Notes under the pieces: generated by a model
The model's database searches: none
Seen by the model: only the letters and a program-made list of their open reading frames with translations
What the model was told of the DNA's origin: nothing
NCBI RefSeq assembly: GCF_026626665.1
Contig: NZ_JAPNKE010000002.1
Location: 9,568,001 to 9,632,000 of the forward strand
DNA: 64,000 nt
Direction: 5' to 3'
Source of the DNA: Nannocystis pusilla
GTDB taxonomy: Bacteria > Myxococcota_A > Polyangia > Nannocystales > Nannocystaceae
Translations under genes and position numbers: made by a program
Part shown: positions 10,168 through 21,541 of the stretch, piece by piece
Layout: each line of letters opens with the position of its first letter
Numbering within the stretch: position 1 is the stretch's first letter

Positions 10168-10608
10168 ATGCGGTTCCACGAGACGATCCACGGGGTCTAC
10201 TTCGACGACCTCGACGCCTTCCACATCCTCCACAACGCCCGCTACCTGCTCCTCTTCGAGCACGCGATCGGCTCGTTCTGGCGCCACCTCGGCTGGGCCG
10301 GGGTCCTCGACTTCAACACGAACCCCGACCAGTACCACCTGGTGCGGGCGAATTCCCTCGACTACCAGCGCCCGGTCATCGGCACCGGCCAGGTCAGGGT
10401 GCGCGTGTGGGTCGAGCGGCTCGGTCGTACCAGCTTGACCTTCGGTATGCGCGTGATGCCGCTCGACGAGGACGTCGAGCACGCGAACGGGCGCCGCACG
10501 GTGGTCCGCGTCGACCCGGAGACCAAGCGGCCGTGCGCCTGGACCCCGACCTTCCGCGCCGAGATCGCGCCGTACTGCGCGCACATCGAGGCCGAGGCCA
10601 GCCCATGA
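10168..10608 (+). CDS. Acyl-CoA thioesterase, 4HBT hotdog family
   Basis: 146 residues, intact. The N-terminal block FDDLDAFHILHNARYLLLFE matches the 4-hydroxybenzoyl-CoA thioesterase active-site region (usually D-x-D-x-x-x-H-x-NN-x-x-Y), with the catalytic Asp at the third or fourth residue of the block. The rest gives one hotdog domain, so it probably hydrolyses acyl-CoA thioesters in the cytoplasm. Its stop overlaps the next start (ATGA), indicating translational coupling with the esterase lipoprotein. Confidence 0.85.
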   Translation: MRFHETIHGVYFDDLDAFHILHNARYLLLFEHAIGSFWRHLGWAGVLDFNTNPDQYHLVRANSLDYQRPVIGTGQVRVRVWVERLGRTSLTFGMRVMPLDEDVEHANGRRTVVRVDPETKRPCAWTPTFRAEIAPYCAHIEAEASP

Positions 10609-11522
10609 GACATGTTCTTAAATGCATGTCCTTGGGGACATGTATGATCGGCCTGGTGCTCGCGCTGGGCTGTACGCCGCGCGACTTCGCCCGGCGCGAG
10701 CTGCTGTGGCCCGAGGGGGCGCCGGGGGCCAAGGGGACGGCCAAGGCCGACCAGCCGGAGCTCTTCTACTATCTGCCGGCGCCGGGCAAGTCGAACGGGG
10801 CGGCGGCGATCGTGGCGCCGGGCGGGAGCTACGCGCACACCGGCGGGCTGCGGCCGGAGGCGTTCCCGACGGCCCGCTGGCTGAGCGAGCAGGGCTTCGT
10901 GGCGGTGGTGCTGCGCTACCGCGTCAGCGGCGACGGCTACCACCACCGCGACTTCCTCGCCGACGGCAGCCGCGCGGTCCAGCGGGTCCGCTCGCAGGCG
11001 GCCGAGCTCGGGGTCGACGGAGGCAAGATCGGCTTCGTCGGCTTCTCGGCCGGCGGGCACCTGGCCGGCTTCGTCGCCACCGCGTGCAAGAAGGAGGGCG
11101 ACCTGAGCGCGAGCGATCCGGTCGGGCAGACGTCGTGCCGGCCCGACTTCATCGTCATGGTCTATCCGGTGGTCACGCTCGACGACCGCTGGGCCCACCA
11201 ACGCAGCAAGCGCAGCATGCTCGGCGAGGAGCCGGCGACGCCGGCGCTGGTGCAGGGGCTGTCGCTCGAGCAGCGCGTGACGGCCGAGACGCCGCCGGCG
11301 ATGCTGGTCCACTCGCGCCACGACAAGAAGGTGGTGTTCCACAACAGCGAGCTGTACGACGAGGCCGCCCGCGCCCGCGGCGCCTCGTCGCGCCTGCACC
11401 TCTACGACGACGGCCGCCACGGCGTCGGCCTGGCCCAGCGGGCCGGGATGCCGCAGATGGCGACCTGGCCGGCGTCGATGCTGGCGTGGCTGCACGAGCT
11501 CGGGGTGCTGACGGCGAAGTGA
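10605..11522 (+). CDS. Esterase-like alpha/beta-hydrolase lipoprotein (BD-FAE/acetyl-esterase type)
   Basis: 305 residues from the ATG at 10605; an in-frame ATG at 10644 is an equally good start, giving MIGLVLALGC, a complete lipoprotein signal. Catalytic features are GFSAGGH (nucleophile Ser with the oxyanion glycine), SRHDKKV (acid) and DDGRHGVG (His). APGGSYAHTGG is the HGGG-like loop. The family deacylates sugars or feruloyl esters. The stretch encoding the first 13 residues is an exact copy of the window's TGTCC-N4-GGACA hairpin (10627-10640). If translation starts at 10605 the hairpin is translated; if at 10644 it lies between the two genes. Confidence 0.8.
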   Translation: MRHVLKCMSLGTCMIGLVLALGCTPRDFARRELLWPEGAPGAKGTAKADQPELFYYLPAPGKSNGAAAIVAPGGSYAHTGGLRPEAFPTARWLSEQGFVAVVLRYRVSGDGYHHRDFLADGSRAVQRVRSQAAELGVDGGKIGFVGFSAGGHLAGFVATACKKEGDLSASDPVGQTSCRPDFIVMVYPVVTLDDRWAHQRSKRSMLGEEPATPALVQGLSLEQRVTAETPPAMLVHSRHDKKVVFHNSELYDEAARARGASSRLHLYDDGRHGVGLAQRAGMPQMATWPASMLAWLHELGVLTAK

Positions 11523-11820
11523 CATGTCCTCCAGGGCATGCTCGAAAGGGCATGCTCGGAGGATGCAGGGCCGAGTGGTGAGCGAAGGACCGGCGGGCCG
11601 GGCGGTAGCGAGACCGAGCGGTGAGCGAAGGACCTGCGAGCCGGGCGGCGAGACCGAGCGGTGAGCGAAGGCCCGGTGAGTCGGGCAGCGGCGAGGCCGA
11701 GCGGCGAGCGAAGGCCCAGCGAGCCGGGCGGCGGCGAGAGGTCCTGTCGGCGAGGCCGACAGCGGGTCCATGCCCATGAGGACATGGCTTTGAGAGCATG
11801 TCCAGGAGGCCATGCTCGGT
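11523..11820. repeat. Repeat-filled convergent gap: hairpins plus four ~42-bp units
   Basis: The gap opens with ACATGTCCTCCAGGGCATGC and ends with GACATGG...CATGTCC...CCATGC, all variants of the TGTCC/GGACA hairpin. Between them (about 11578-11745) are four direct repeats of 40-43 bp, each beginning GTGAGCGAAGG (starts near 11578, 11620, 11660, 11704). It separates the esterase (+) and the VWA protein (-). No coding potential is supported. Confidence 0.65.
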
Positions 11821-11824
11821 CCCG

Positions 11825-12804
11825 TCAGTCGGCGAGCGCGAGGGCGGGGGCGGCCGGCTCGTCGAGCAGCTGGCGCAGCGGGACGGCGGCGCTGTAGCGG
11901 TGGCGGCGGACGTGGGCGCCGGCGCAGGTGAGCACGGCGTCCCAGCGGCGGGCCCACAGGTCGGCGTCGATGCCGTCGCGCACGCTCTGGACCAGGGCGA
12001 TCTCGAGGCCGCTGAGGCCCTTCGGCAGCCATGATGCTTCGGGACATGTCCCGGAGGACCGGTAGGCGCGCTCGAACTTGTCGAGCTGCTTGCGCTCGCC
12101 GGCCTGACTGGCCTCGAGGTCCGACATGACGACGACGGTGGTCCGCTCGGGCTCGCGGCGGACCGGGGGCAGGTCGGCGAGCTTGGTGAAGAAGGCCAGC
12201 AGCGAGGTGCCGGGCTTGGGGGTGTAGCCGGCGACCTGGTCGCGCCAGCCGTGGATCCGCACCGCCCGCTCCTCCTGCAGGCGGGTCCGGCGGGCGTCCT
12301 CGCCGGCGTTGAGCTCGCCGACCCGCGCGCTCTGGGCGACCTCCAGCTGCTCGAGGCACTTCTGTTGAAACAGGCTGTCGGGCTTGCAGCCGTCGCACAG
12401 CACCGGCTCGGCGGTCCAGCGGGTGCCGCCCTCACCTGGCTCGAAGGGCATGTCGGGAGTGGTGGAGCGGTCGCTGCGGTCGGTGATCAAGAGGACGCCG
12501 ACGCCGGACTCGGGGCCGAGAGTGGCGGCGTAGGCGACCGCGGCGTCGAGCTGGGCGTCGGCCAGCTCGCGGTTGCTGCCGCTGCGGTCGACGCCGAACA
12601 GCAGGTTGCGGGCGGGGCGCTGGTCGGGGGCGCTGGTCGGGCCGAAGGACGCGTAGGTCTTGCCGAGGCGGGCGATGCACGGGGGCGCCAGTCGTCCCGC
12701 GGGGCCGCGGGCTGCAGACCGGACTGCCACCACAGCAGGCCGCCGAGGAGGGCGCCGCCGAGCAGCAGGCCGCCGAGGGCGGCGAGGGGTTGAAGGTGGC
12801 TCAT
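11825..12804 (-). CDS. Membrane-anchored VWA-like domain protein (one frameshift)
   Basis: About 326 residues from the ATG at 12804. An N-terminal membrane helix (ALGGLLLGGALLGGLLWW) is followed, after a frame change near 12690, by LLFGVDRSGSN, a MIDAS-type DxSxS metal site, then VGVLLITDRSDRS and VVVMSDLEAS, as in von Willebrand A folds. The domain should face the periplasm and bind a ligand or partner through Mg2+. A hairpin repeat (ACATGTCCCGGAGGACC, near 12045) encodes the SSGTCPEAS loop. It lies just downstream of a multi-pass membrane protein gene on the same strand, suggesting a two-gene unit. Confidence 0.6.
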
Positions 12805-12849
12805 GGGACAGCTCCGATCGGGGAGTCAGGGTGAATCAAGGGACATGTC

Positions 12850-13854
12850 TCACGGGACACTTCCGGACATCTGCAGCGGGGCGTGCGGCGGGCTCGGCGG
12901 CTCGTCGACGGCGCGCATGACCTCGGCCGGGAGGGCGAGCGCCTGGGCGCCGTCGTCGTGGCCGAGGATGGTGGCGATGACGTCGTCGAGCGCCGACCAC
13001 ACGCCGACCAGGAGGCCGACGGCGAGCACGAGGACGACCGCGGGGGCGCCGACGGCGATCGCGGCCAGCCACACGAGGGCGAGCACGCACAGGCGCGGGA
13101 GGGCGGAGATCAGGCGCAGGACGCCGAGGCGGGCCAGCCAGCCGTCCATGGCGCCGACCAGCAGGCCGCCGGTGTGCGCGGCGACCCACGGGACGGCGAG
13201 GCCGAAGCCGATGAAGATGATGTTGCTGACCATGACCGAGGAGCCGACGAGGCCCTGCTCGGCGAGCACGAGCCCGCGCGAGGCGGCCAGAGCGGCGTCG
13301 AAGGCCGAGGCGCCGCCGAGCACGAACCACCGCAGCGTGCTGCCGCCGCCGCGGATGGTGTCGAACACGCCGAACCACACCTCGAGCACCGCCTTGAAGG
13401 CGGCGACCGCGACGTAGAACGACCACTCCGCGGCCTCGGGCGAGAGCATGCCGAACAGGTCGAAGCGGTACGGCGGCTCGGGGAAGACGTCGCGCAGGAG
13501 CAAGGTGGTGAGGACGACGTCGAGGGCGGTGAGGCCGAGGCCGGCGACGAGGGCGATCCGCTCGCCCAGGCGCATCGGCGGGGTCTGGGCGTCGGCCGAG
13601 GGATCGCGCGGCCACAGGCGCAGGCTGAGGCGCCACACGGCCTCGCCGGCGCCGACGAGCAGGCCACGCAGGCTGCGGTGCCAGCCGAGCTGGACGCGCC
13701 GCAGCGAGGCGCCGAGCAGGAGGAAGCCGAAGGCGAGCAGGGCGAACAGGCCGGCGCCGCGGATCGCCTGGCTGCCGGCGGCTTCGCTCGGGGGCGGCAG
13801 CCACACCGCGAGGGCGAGCACGCACAGGCCGGCGAGGCCGACGGCGAGGGTCAA
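12850..13854 (-). CDS. Multi-pass membrane protein, unknown family
   Basis: The 334-residue open frame starts with a TTG at 13854. An ATG at 13903 preceded by GGAGG would be a better start if one base were missing near 13860. At least seven hydrophobic segments can be seen, including LAGLCVLALAVWL, LFALLAFGFLLLGASL, LVAGLGLTALDVVLTTLLL and a run of three near the C-terminus (LCVLALVWLAAIAVGAPAVV and after). A polar loop holds FDTIRGGGSTLRW. No known family recognised. It is upstream of, and probably co-transcribed with, the VWA-like protein. Confidence 0.6.
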   Translation of the reverse strand: MTLAVGLAGLCVLALAVWLPPPSEAAGSQAIRGAGLFALLAFGFLLLGASLRRVQLGWHRSLRGLLVGAGEAVWRLSLRLWPRDPSADAQTPPMRLGERIALVAGLGLTALDVVLTTLLLRDVFPEPPYRFDLFGMLSPEAAEWSFYVAVAAFKAVLEVWFGVFDTIRGGGSTLRWFVLGGASAFDAALAASRGLVLAEQGLVGSSVMVSNIIFIGFGLAVPWVAAHTGGLLVGAMDGWLARLGVLRLISALPRLCVLALVWLAAIAVGAPAVVLVLAVGLLVGVWSALDDVIATILGHDDGAQALALPAEVMRAVDEPPSPPHAPLQMSGSVP

Positions 13855-14458
13855 GGCTCGAGTGCGTCGCTGAGACGAGAGGGCTGGTTGGCATCGAGGT
13901 CATGGCTGTGGGTCCTCCGGCCGCGTGCGGCCCGCGCCCAGGCCTCACGCGTCGTTGGTGAGCTGTCCGATCGGACATGCTCTGAAAGTCATGGGGGGCC
14001 GCGGCTCACTGCGCGCGGCTGGAGATGTCACGCGCGAGGCGGTGGCGGTTATTCCCGCGGCGCCGAGGCGGCGGCGTGTGGGGACGGCGAGCGACAGGGC
14101 GACGGGGCGGACTCGCGGGCCGGCGTCGAGCGCCGAGGGGCGAGGAGCGGCGCCGCGAGGGACGGCGAGGTCGGGCGAGGGTGGCCGAAAGGACAGGTCG
14201 CCCGTTCGCGGGACGGCGTCGAGCGCCGAGGGACAGCGCCGCGAGGGACGGCGAGGGACGGCGAGGGCAGGCGAGGGCGGCCGAAAGGACAGGTCGAACA
14301 CTCGCGCCTCGGGTGCGCGGGCGGGTTCGCGGCCGAGAGAGGACGCAGCTCGCGACCTGTGAGGTCGGGCGCTCGGGTGCTCGCAGGCGAGAGCGACCGC
14401 TCGGTCGGAAGAAAGTGTCCGAAAGAACAGGTCGTCCGCAATCGTGAGGGAGCGCGGC
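13855..14458. repeat. 600-bp gap: TGTCC hairpin plus two ~110-bp direct repeats
   Basis: An exact palindrome, TGTCCGATCGGACA, lies at 13964-13977. From about 14090 to 14305 there are two imperfect copies of a ~110-bp unit; each contains GGCGTCGAGCGCCGAGGG and ends with GCCGAAAGGACAGGTCG. A third AGAACAGGTCG half-site lies near 14425. The gap is the 3' flank of the HNH gene. No coding potential beyond GC-driven open frames. Confidence 0.55.
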
Positions 14459-14896
14459 TCAGGGCTCGTCGGCCTCGCCGTCGGGCACGGCGGTCAGCGG
14501 CGGCAGGTCGAGCCAGTCCGGCGGCGGGCGCATGCGGGCGGCCCGGCGCTCCTGCAGGGTGGCGATGACGCGCTGCAGGGTCGGGTCGTGCCACGGGCGG
14601 TCGTCGAGGCGGTGGCCCTTGCCGTAGTTGCAGCGGGCGCAGGCGATCGCGAGGTTGGCGATCGCGTCGGTGCCGCCCTGCGAGCGCGGGACGATGTGCT
14701 CGATGGTGGCGGAGGTCAGCGGGGCGCCGTCCTCGGTGAGGGTGTGGCGGGCGTTGCAGTGGATGCACTTGCCGGTGAGCACGGCCCGGCCGTCGCCCGC
14801 GACCGCGCGCTCGAAGGTGCGGTCGGTGGCGGCGCACCACAGCAGCAGTCGCTGGGTCCGGCGCGCGCTACCGCGGGCCTGCTGCTGCCGCTTCAT
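14459..14896 (-). CDS. HNH endonuclease
   Basis: 145 residues. The zinc/catalytic core is complete: CIHC, then ATIEHIVPRSQGGTDAIANL (the His-Asn segment of HNH) and CARCNYGKG, giving two CxxC pairs that bind structural zinc. A basic N-terminus (KRQQQARGSARR) precedes it. The family cuts DNA, often in restriction, phage or repair settings, but nothing nearby fixes the role. Its start overlaps the end of the inositol-monophosphatase gene, so they probably share a transcript. Confidence 0.9.
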   Translation of the reverse strand: MKRQQQARGSARRTQRLLLWCAATDRTFERAVAGDGRAVLTGKCIHCNARHTLTEDGAPLTSATIEHIVPRSQGGTDAIANLAIACARCNYGKGHRLDDRPWHDPTLQRVIATLQERRAARMRPPPDWLDLPPLTAVPDGEADEP

Positions 14897-15728
14897 GGCG
14901 CCTCGATCTTGGCCGCGCGCAGCTCGCGAGGAGGGTGGGCAGCAGGGTCGGACCGGCGGCGACGACGTCGGCGCAGCCGATCTGCCACGGCGCGCCGTCG
15001 AGCCGGCGGATCTGCCCGCCCGCCTCGCGCACGAGGAGGGAGCCGGCGGCGACGTCCCACGGCTGCAGGTGGTACTCCCAGTAGCCGTCGAGCCGCCCGG
15101 CGGCGACGTAGGCGAGGTCGAGCGCGGCGCTGCCGGCCCGCCGCACGCAGCACACCTGCGGCACGACGCGGCAGAACTCGGCCAGGTTGTCGTCGCGGGT
15201 GGTGGCCCGCTGGTACGAGAAGCCGGTGGCGATCAGCGCCTGCTGCAGGCGACCGGCCTGCGAGACCGCGAGGGCCCGGCCGGGCCGCGCGTTGCGGTCG
15301 AGGCGCGCGCCCTGGCCGCGCACCGCGACGAAGGTCTCGCCGCGGATCGGGTCGTGGATCACGCCGAGGCGCGCGCCGTGCTGGTCGCACAGCGCGATCG
15401 AGACGCAGAAGTGAGGGAAGCCGTGGGCGAAGTTGGTGGTGCCGTCGAGCGGGTCGATCACCCAGCGCAGCTCGCCCGGGCCGGGGAGGATCGTGTACTT
15501 CGGGTCATGTCCGGAGAGACCTGACTCTTCGGCCAGAAACGAATGGTCAGGATGGACGCTGCGCAGGGCCTCGATCACGACCGCCTCGGCGGCGCGGTCG
15601 GCGGAGGTGACGAGGTCGATCGGCGACGATTTGGTCTCGACCTCGAACACGCCCTCGAAGTGGCGGAGGAGCACCGCCCCGGCGGCGTGGGCGGCGGCGA
15701 TCGCGAGCGCGAGCTCCGGGTCGTGCAT
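14868..15728 (-). CDS. Inositol monophosphatase family protein
   Basis: About 280 residues from the ATG at 15728. IMPase motifs are complete: SSPIDLVTSADRAAE, FLAEES, WVIDPLDGTTNFAHGFPHF (metal-binding DPLDGT) and PWDVAAGSLLVREAGG. It should hydrolyse inositol or similar sugar phosphates with Mg2+. The open frame stops at 14868, but one added base near 14930 would give the end ELRAAKIEAP with a TGA at 14893 overlapping the HNH start (ATGA), which I consider the true end. A hairpin copy (CATGTCCGGAGAGACCTG, near 15507) lies between the EES and DPLDGT motifs, in a surface loop. Confidence 0.88.
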   Translation of the reverse strand: MHDPELALAIAAAHAAGAVLLRHFEGVFEVETKSSPIDLVTSADRAAEAVVIEALRSVHPDHSFLAEESGLSGHDPKYTILPGPGELRWVIDPLDGTTNFAHGFPHFCVSIALCDQHGARLGVIHDPIRGETFVAVRGQGARLDRNARPGRALAVSQAGRLQQALIATGFSYQRATTRDDNLAEFCRVVPQVCCVRRAGSAALDLAYVAAGRLDGYWEYHLQPWDVAAGSLLVREAGGQIRRLDGAPWQIGCADVVAAGPTLLPTLLASCARPRSRRHEAAAAGPR

Positions 15729-16011
15729 GCCGGCTACGTAGCACAGCCGCCGGACCCGCCCGCCGCGCGGCCGCGGCTCGCGGCCGATCGCCGGCGAACG
15801 CGGCGGTCGAGAGCGCGTGTCGCCGCTGCGAAGAAGGGTCGGGGTCTCGGCGTGGGGTGCGCGGGAGCGTCGCTGACTGAAAAGACAGCCCGCGCGCACG
15901 GCGGGGTTGCGCGCGACGCGCGAGAACGGGCTCCCGTTCGCGGGCGTGCGCGCCGCCCGACGTCGCGCCGCCGCGCTGCCAGGCGGAACCTGGTCTGTTA
16001 CGCTCGCGCCG

Positions 16012-18609
<2,598 letters not shown>

Positions 18610-18626
18610 GGCTTGTAGGGGGTGCT

Positions 18627-18720
18627 CGATGGGGCATGTCCGATGGGGCATGCCCGATGGGGCATGTCCGATGGGGCATGTCCGATGGGGCATGTCCGAT
18701 GGAGCATGTCCGATGGGGCA
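18627..18720. repeat. 14-bp tandem array (CGATGGGGCATGTC x 6 plus partial)
   Basis: Six full units of CGATGGGGCATGTC (one with CATGCC, one with GGAGCATG) and a 10-bp partial, starting 17 bp after the kinase stop. Each junction recreates GCATGTCCGATGGGGCATG. The unit matches one arm of the hairpin at 47931-47950, so it is a tandem form of the dispersed repeat. Confidence 0.9.
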
Positions 18721-18734
18721 ATTGGTGTGTGGGG

Positions 18735-18925
18735 GCGGTTGGGTGGTGGTTCGCATATTGCCGACTGCGCCTCGCGGGGGGTCGGGAAGCGGCGGCCGCG
18801 AGTTAACCGGCGCGATGGGCACTCGTTCCTCGCGCCCATCTCACCTCTAATCCGCGGCCACCGCTTCCCGGACCCCTGGCACGGCTGCAGCCGTGAGAAG
18901 CCGACGCGCCGCTCTCGGCTCCGAT
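18735..18925 (+). repeat. Structured ~190-bp repeat element, copy 1
   Basis: It contains a long inverted repeat: GGGTCGGGAAGCGGCGGCCGCG (18779-18800) pairs with CGCGGCCACCGCTTCCCGGAC (about 18854-18874). An inner stem is GATGGGC/GCCCATC. It is followed by the palindrome CGGCTGCAGCCG. A second copy lies in reverse orientation at 23001-23195. No open frame is conserved between copies. A mobile (MITE-like) element or a structured RNA are both possible. Confidence 0.7.
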
Positions 18926-18957
18926 GGGGGGCGTCGTGGAGGAGGCGACAGGGGGGC

Positions 18958-19390
18958 GGTTGTTCGACGGCCAGGGCTGGCCGCCGAACAACCGCCTTCT
19001 CGCGGCCTTTCGGCGCGTCATTCTTCGCGGCGGGGATGCTCCTCGCTTCGAGGCGAGGTGTTTTGGGGGACAGGTTCGGTCGCGATCTCGCTTTGCACGG
19101 TGAGCCGTCAGAGGCCGGCGCACTGCGTCGGCCTCACGAATTTTAGAGGCGACCGGTAGGCGGAAGTTCGACGAACAGGGCTGGCCGTCGAACAGCCGCC
19201 ATCTCGCTCTTTTCGGCGCGTCATTTTTTGCGGCGAGGATTCTTCGCTTCGATGCGAGGTGTCCTGGGGGACAGGCCCGTCGAGCTTCGCTTGAAGGAGA
19301 GGCCGGCGCATCGGCCTCGTGAACCGAGAGGCGATCGATGGGCGGCTGCTCGACGAGCAGCCACCTCACGGCCTTTCGGTGCGGTGTGCC
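18958..19390. repeat. Direct repeats of ~180-205 bp, two copies and a fragment
   Basis: Copy 1 runs about 18958-19163 and copy 2 about 19164-19344; a ~45-bp start of a third follows. Each begins with a hairpin of the type TTCGACGGCCAGGGCTGGCCG, then TTTTCGGCGCGTCATT, GGGGGACAGG, and ends with GAGGCCGGCGCA(C)TGCGTCGGCC. No gene is seen. The first hairpin is the reverse complement of the end of the 78-bp array near 22.95 kb. Confidence 0.7.
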
Positions 19391-19396
19391 TTCCCG

Positions 19397-20122
19397 TCAG
19401 CCGCCGGCTTCGCACTGGTCGGGGCCGAAGCCGAAGCAGGCGCCGAAGCTGCCGCGGCTGTTGCAGTGCTTGATGCACACGGCCCCCTCGCCGCACACGT
19501 CGCCGCCCCAGCCGAGGCAAGTGCCGCCGCCGTCGCGTGAGACGCAGCGGCGAGCGCAGGCGACCGAGGGGCCGCACACGTCCTGGCCCCACATGGTGCA
19601 GTCGCCGTGGGTCGAGCGCGTGACGCAGCGCGGGGTGCAGGCCATGCTGGGGCCGCACGCGTCGGGGCCGTAGGCCATGCAGGTGCCGTTCTGGGCCCGC
19701 TGGACGCAGTGCTTGGCGCACTTGTAGCGGGTGCCGCAGGCGTCGCGGTCGTAGGCGAGGCAGGTGCCGTCGGTGCTGCGCTCCTTGCACCGCACGGCGC
19801 ACGCGTAGGCCTCGCCGCAGGCGTCGGCGCCCCAGGTGTGGCAGTCGCCGTAGGTGCTGCGGACGGCGCAGTCCTTGGCACACACCGCGTCGGCGGCGCA
19901 GAAGTCCTGGCCGTAGGTGACGCACTCGCCCTGCACGTCGCGGCCCTCGCAGGCGAACACGCAGCGCAGCTGATCGGCGACGCACGAACCCCGGGCGCAC
20001 GTGAAGCCGCTGGGGCAGTCGCCCGGCTTCTGGCAGTTGCCGGCGCGCGAATCGCCGACCGGCGCGACACCGACGAACAGACCGAGGAAGAACGCTGCCA
20101 CCAGAGAGAGGCGAGGCACCAC
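19397..20122 (-). CDS. Exported cysteine-rich protein with seven 27-residue repeats
   Basis: 241 residues with a Sec signal (LSLVAAFFLGLFVGVAPVGDSRA). The N-terminal module (NCQKPGDCPSGFTCARGSC) resembles small disulfide knots. Seven consecutive units of about 27 residues then follow, consensus C-x2-R-S-T-x-G-x-C-x2-WG-x-D-x-CG-x4-AC; the last unit is incomplete. Four Cys per unit suggest a chain of disulfide-linked modules in the periplasm or outside the cell. I recognise no named family. It lies inside the repeat-flanked island and converges on the kinase gene. Confidence 0.75.
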   Translation of the reverse strand: MVPRLSLVAAFFLGLFVGVAPVGDSRAGNCQKPGDCPSGFTCARGSCVADQLRCVFACEGRDVQGECVTYGQDFCAADAVCAKDCAVRSTYGDCHTWGADACGEAYACAVRCKERSTDGTCLAYDRDACGTRYKCAKHCVQRAQNGTCMAYGPDACGPSMACTPRCVTRSTHGDCTMWGQDVCGPSVACARRCVSRDGGGTCLGWGGDVCGEGAVCIKHCNSRGSFGACFGFGPDQCEAGG

Positions 20123-20406
20123 GCGCGGAGCGTAGCAGGTGGCAAGCCGGGTTCACGCGAGGGGCGATGACGCGCGGCTCACACGCGGCCGTGCGCTCCG
20201 CGCGGTCTGTTCCCCGAAGGCGCGCGAGCCTGGAGCGCGTCGCGGGAATACGACGAGCAAGGACCTCCGCCCAAAACTCCCGAGCTGGTGGCCGCCACAC
20301 GGCCGACCGATGTGAGGGCCGAGCGGGCCGCTCGGCCGCCAGTGGACGACGAGGGCGCGCAGCCGTGAGGGCCTGGCGATCTTTCAGAAGTCCGTCAACC
20401 GCTGCG

Positions 20407-20601
20407 TCAGGGCAGGGCGGCGGGGACGCCCCAGGGCCACGAGAAGACGATGAGGCCGAACCACATCAAGCAGATCACGACGAGCAGGATGAGGCCGATG
20501 ATTCCGCTCGGGTAGTAGCCCCAGCGCCGACTGTGTTGATACTTCGGCAACGCGCCGAGGAGCAAGATCGCCAGGATGATGACGAGCCAGAAGCCGAACA
20601 T
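20407..20601 (-). CDS. DUF3309-family small membrane protein
   Basis: 64 residues. Two hydrophobic helices (FWLVIILAILLLGALP and GIIGLILLVVICLMWFGLIV) flank the conserved HSRRWGYYPSG loop, which is the DUF3309 signature. It is an inner-membrane peptide of unknown role, sometimes linked to stress. It is the last gene of a minus-strand series with the OmpA and DUF4398 genes. The 284 bp downstream, before the Cys-rich gene, hold nothing recognisable. Confidence 0.85.
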   Translation of the reverse strand: MFGFWLVIILAILLLGALPKYQHSRRWGYYPSGIIGLILLVVICLMWFGLIVFSWPWGVPAALP

Positions 20602-20680
20602 GGCAGTGTCTCCGGGTCACGCATGAGGCGCAGATTCGTCGGATCACCGACGAGTCGCGGGCCGGCCGACGAGGCGAGGA

Positions 20681-21517
20681 TCATTGCGACGGCGGCGGCG
20701 GTTGAATGACGATCTCGACGCGGCGATTGTTGGCCCGGCCGTCCGCGGTGGCGTTGCTGGCGACCGGTTGGGTCTCGCCGAGGCCGCGCGCCTCGATGCG
20801 ATCGGCGGCCACGCCGTGTTCGACCAGGAAGTCGCGGACCGCCTGCGCGCGCGCCTCCGACAATTGCTGATTGAAGTCCGCGCGGCCCTTCGAATCCGTG
20901 TAGCCCTCGACGAGGAAGTGCGCGCCGGGATCGCTGGCGACCAGGGCCTCGGCGACCTGGGTGAGGCGCGAGGTCGCCGAGGGCAGCAGCTCGGACTTGC
21001 CGCTGGCGAACAGGACGCTGCCCGAGAGGGTCACCACCGTCCCGCGCGGCTCGCTGCGGACCGCGGCGATCTCGGCGAGGGCGGTGATCGCCAGCGCCGC
21101 CCGCTGCTCGGCCTCGGCTCGCAGCTCCTGCTCGGTCGCCAGCCGAGACGCGTTGGCGGCGTTCTCGGCCTGCTCGGCGGCGAGGGCCTCGCGCGCCTGC
21201 CACAGCTCCGCGTTCCTGGCGGCCTCGACGTGATCGGCGGTGCGGCCCATCACGATAGCGAGCTCCGCCTTGCGCGTGGCGATGTAGGCGCGGTCGCGCG
21301 TCTTCGGGGAGTCGCCTTCGACGACGTAGGAGCGCTCGGCCCGCGTCAGCGAGCGACGCGCTTCGTCGAGCTCCGCCGGCGTCTCCTTCCGGGTGGCCGG
21401 ATCGGCGGCGGCTTGTTTGTACGACGCGCGGGCTTCGCGGAGCTCCTCCGGGATTTTGTGAGCGCAAGCAGTCGGGACGAGGAGCGCTGCGAGAACGATG
21501 AGCCGATGGTGTGTCAC
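20681..21517 (-). CDS. OmpA-family lipoprotein with DUF4398 N-terminal region
   Basis: 278 residues. A lipobox (LVPTAC) is followed by a helical DUF4398-type region (LREARASYKQAAADPATRK, RSLTRAERSYV) that forms coiled coils, and then a complete OmpA/MotB C-terminal domain (about residues 160-270). The latter shows FASGKSELLPSA, LVEGYTDSKG, LSEARAQAVRDFL and NNRRVEIVI, the peptidoglycan (diaminopimelate)-binding site with the Asp and Arg in place. It probably tethers the outer membrane to peptidoglycan. A second DUF4398 lipoprotein gene lies just upstream (24-bp gap), and the two are probably co-transcribed. Confidence 0.92.
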   Translation of the reverse strand: MTHHRLIVLAALLVPTACAHKIPEELREARASYKQAAADPATRKETPAELDEARRSLTRAERSYVVEGDSPKTRDRAYIATRKAELAIVMGRTADHVEAARNAELWQAREALAAEQAENAANASRLATEQELRAEAEQRAALAITALAEIAAVRSEPRGTVVTLSGSVLFASGKSELLPSATSRLTQVAEALVASDPGAHFLVEGYTDSKGRADFNQQLSEARAQAVRDFLVEHGVAADRIEARGLGETQPVASNATADGRANNRRVEIVIQPPPPSQ

Positions 21518-21541
21518 GATGGACCTCCGCGAGGATGAGGA

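Noticed and set aside
18627..18720. CRISPR array
   Set aside because: 14-bp units with no spacers and no cas genes.
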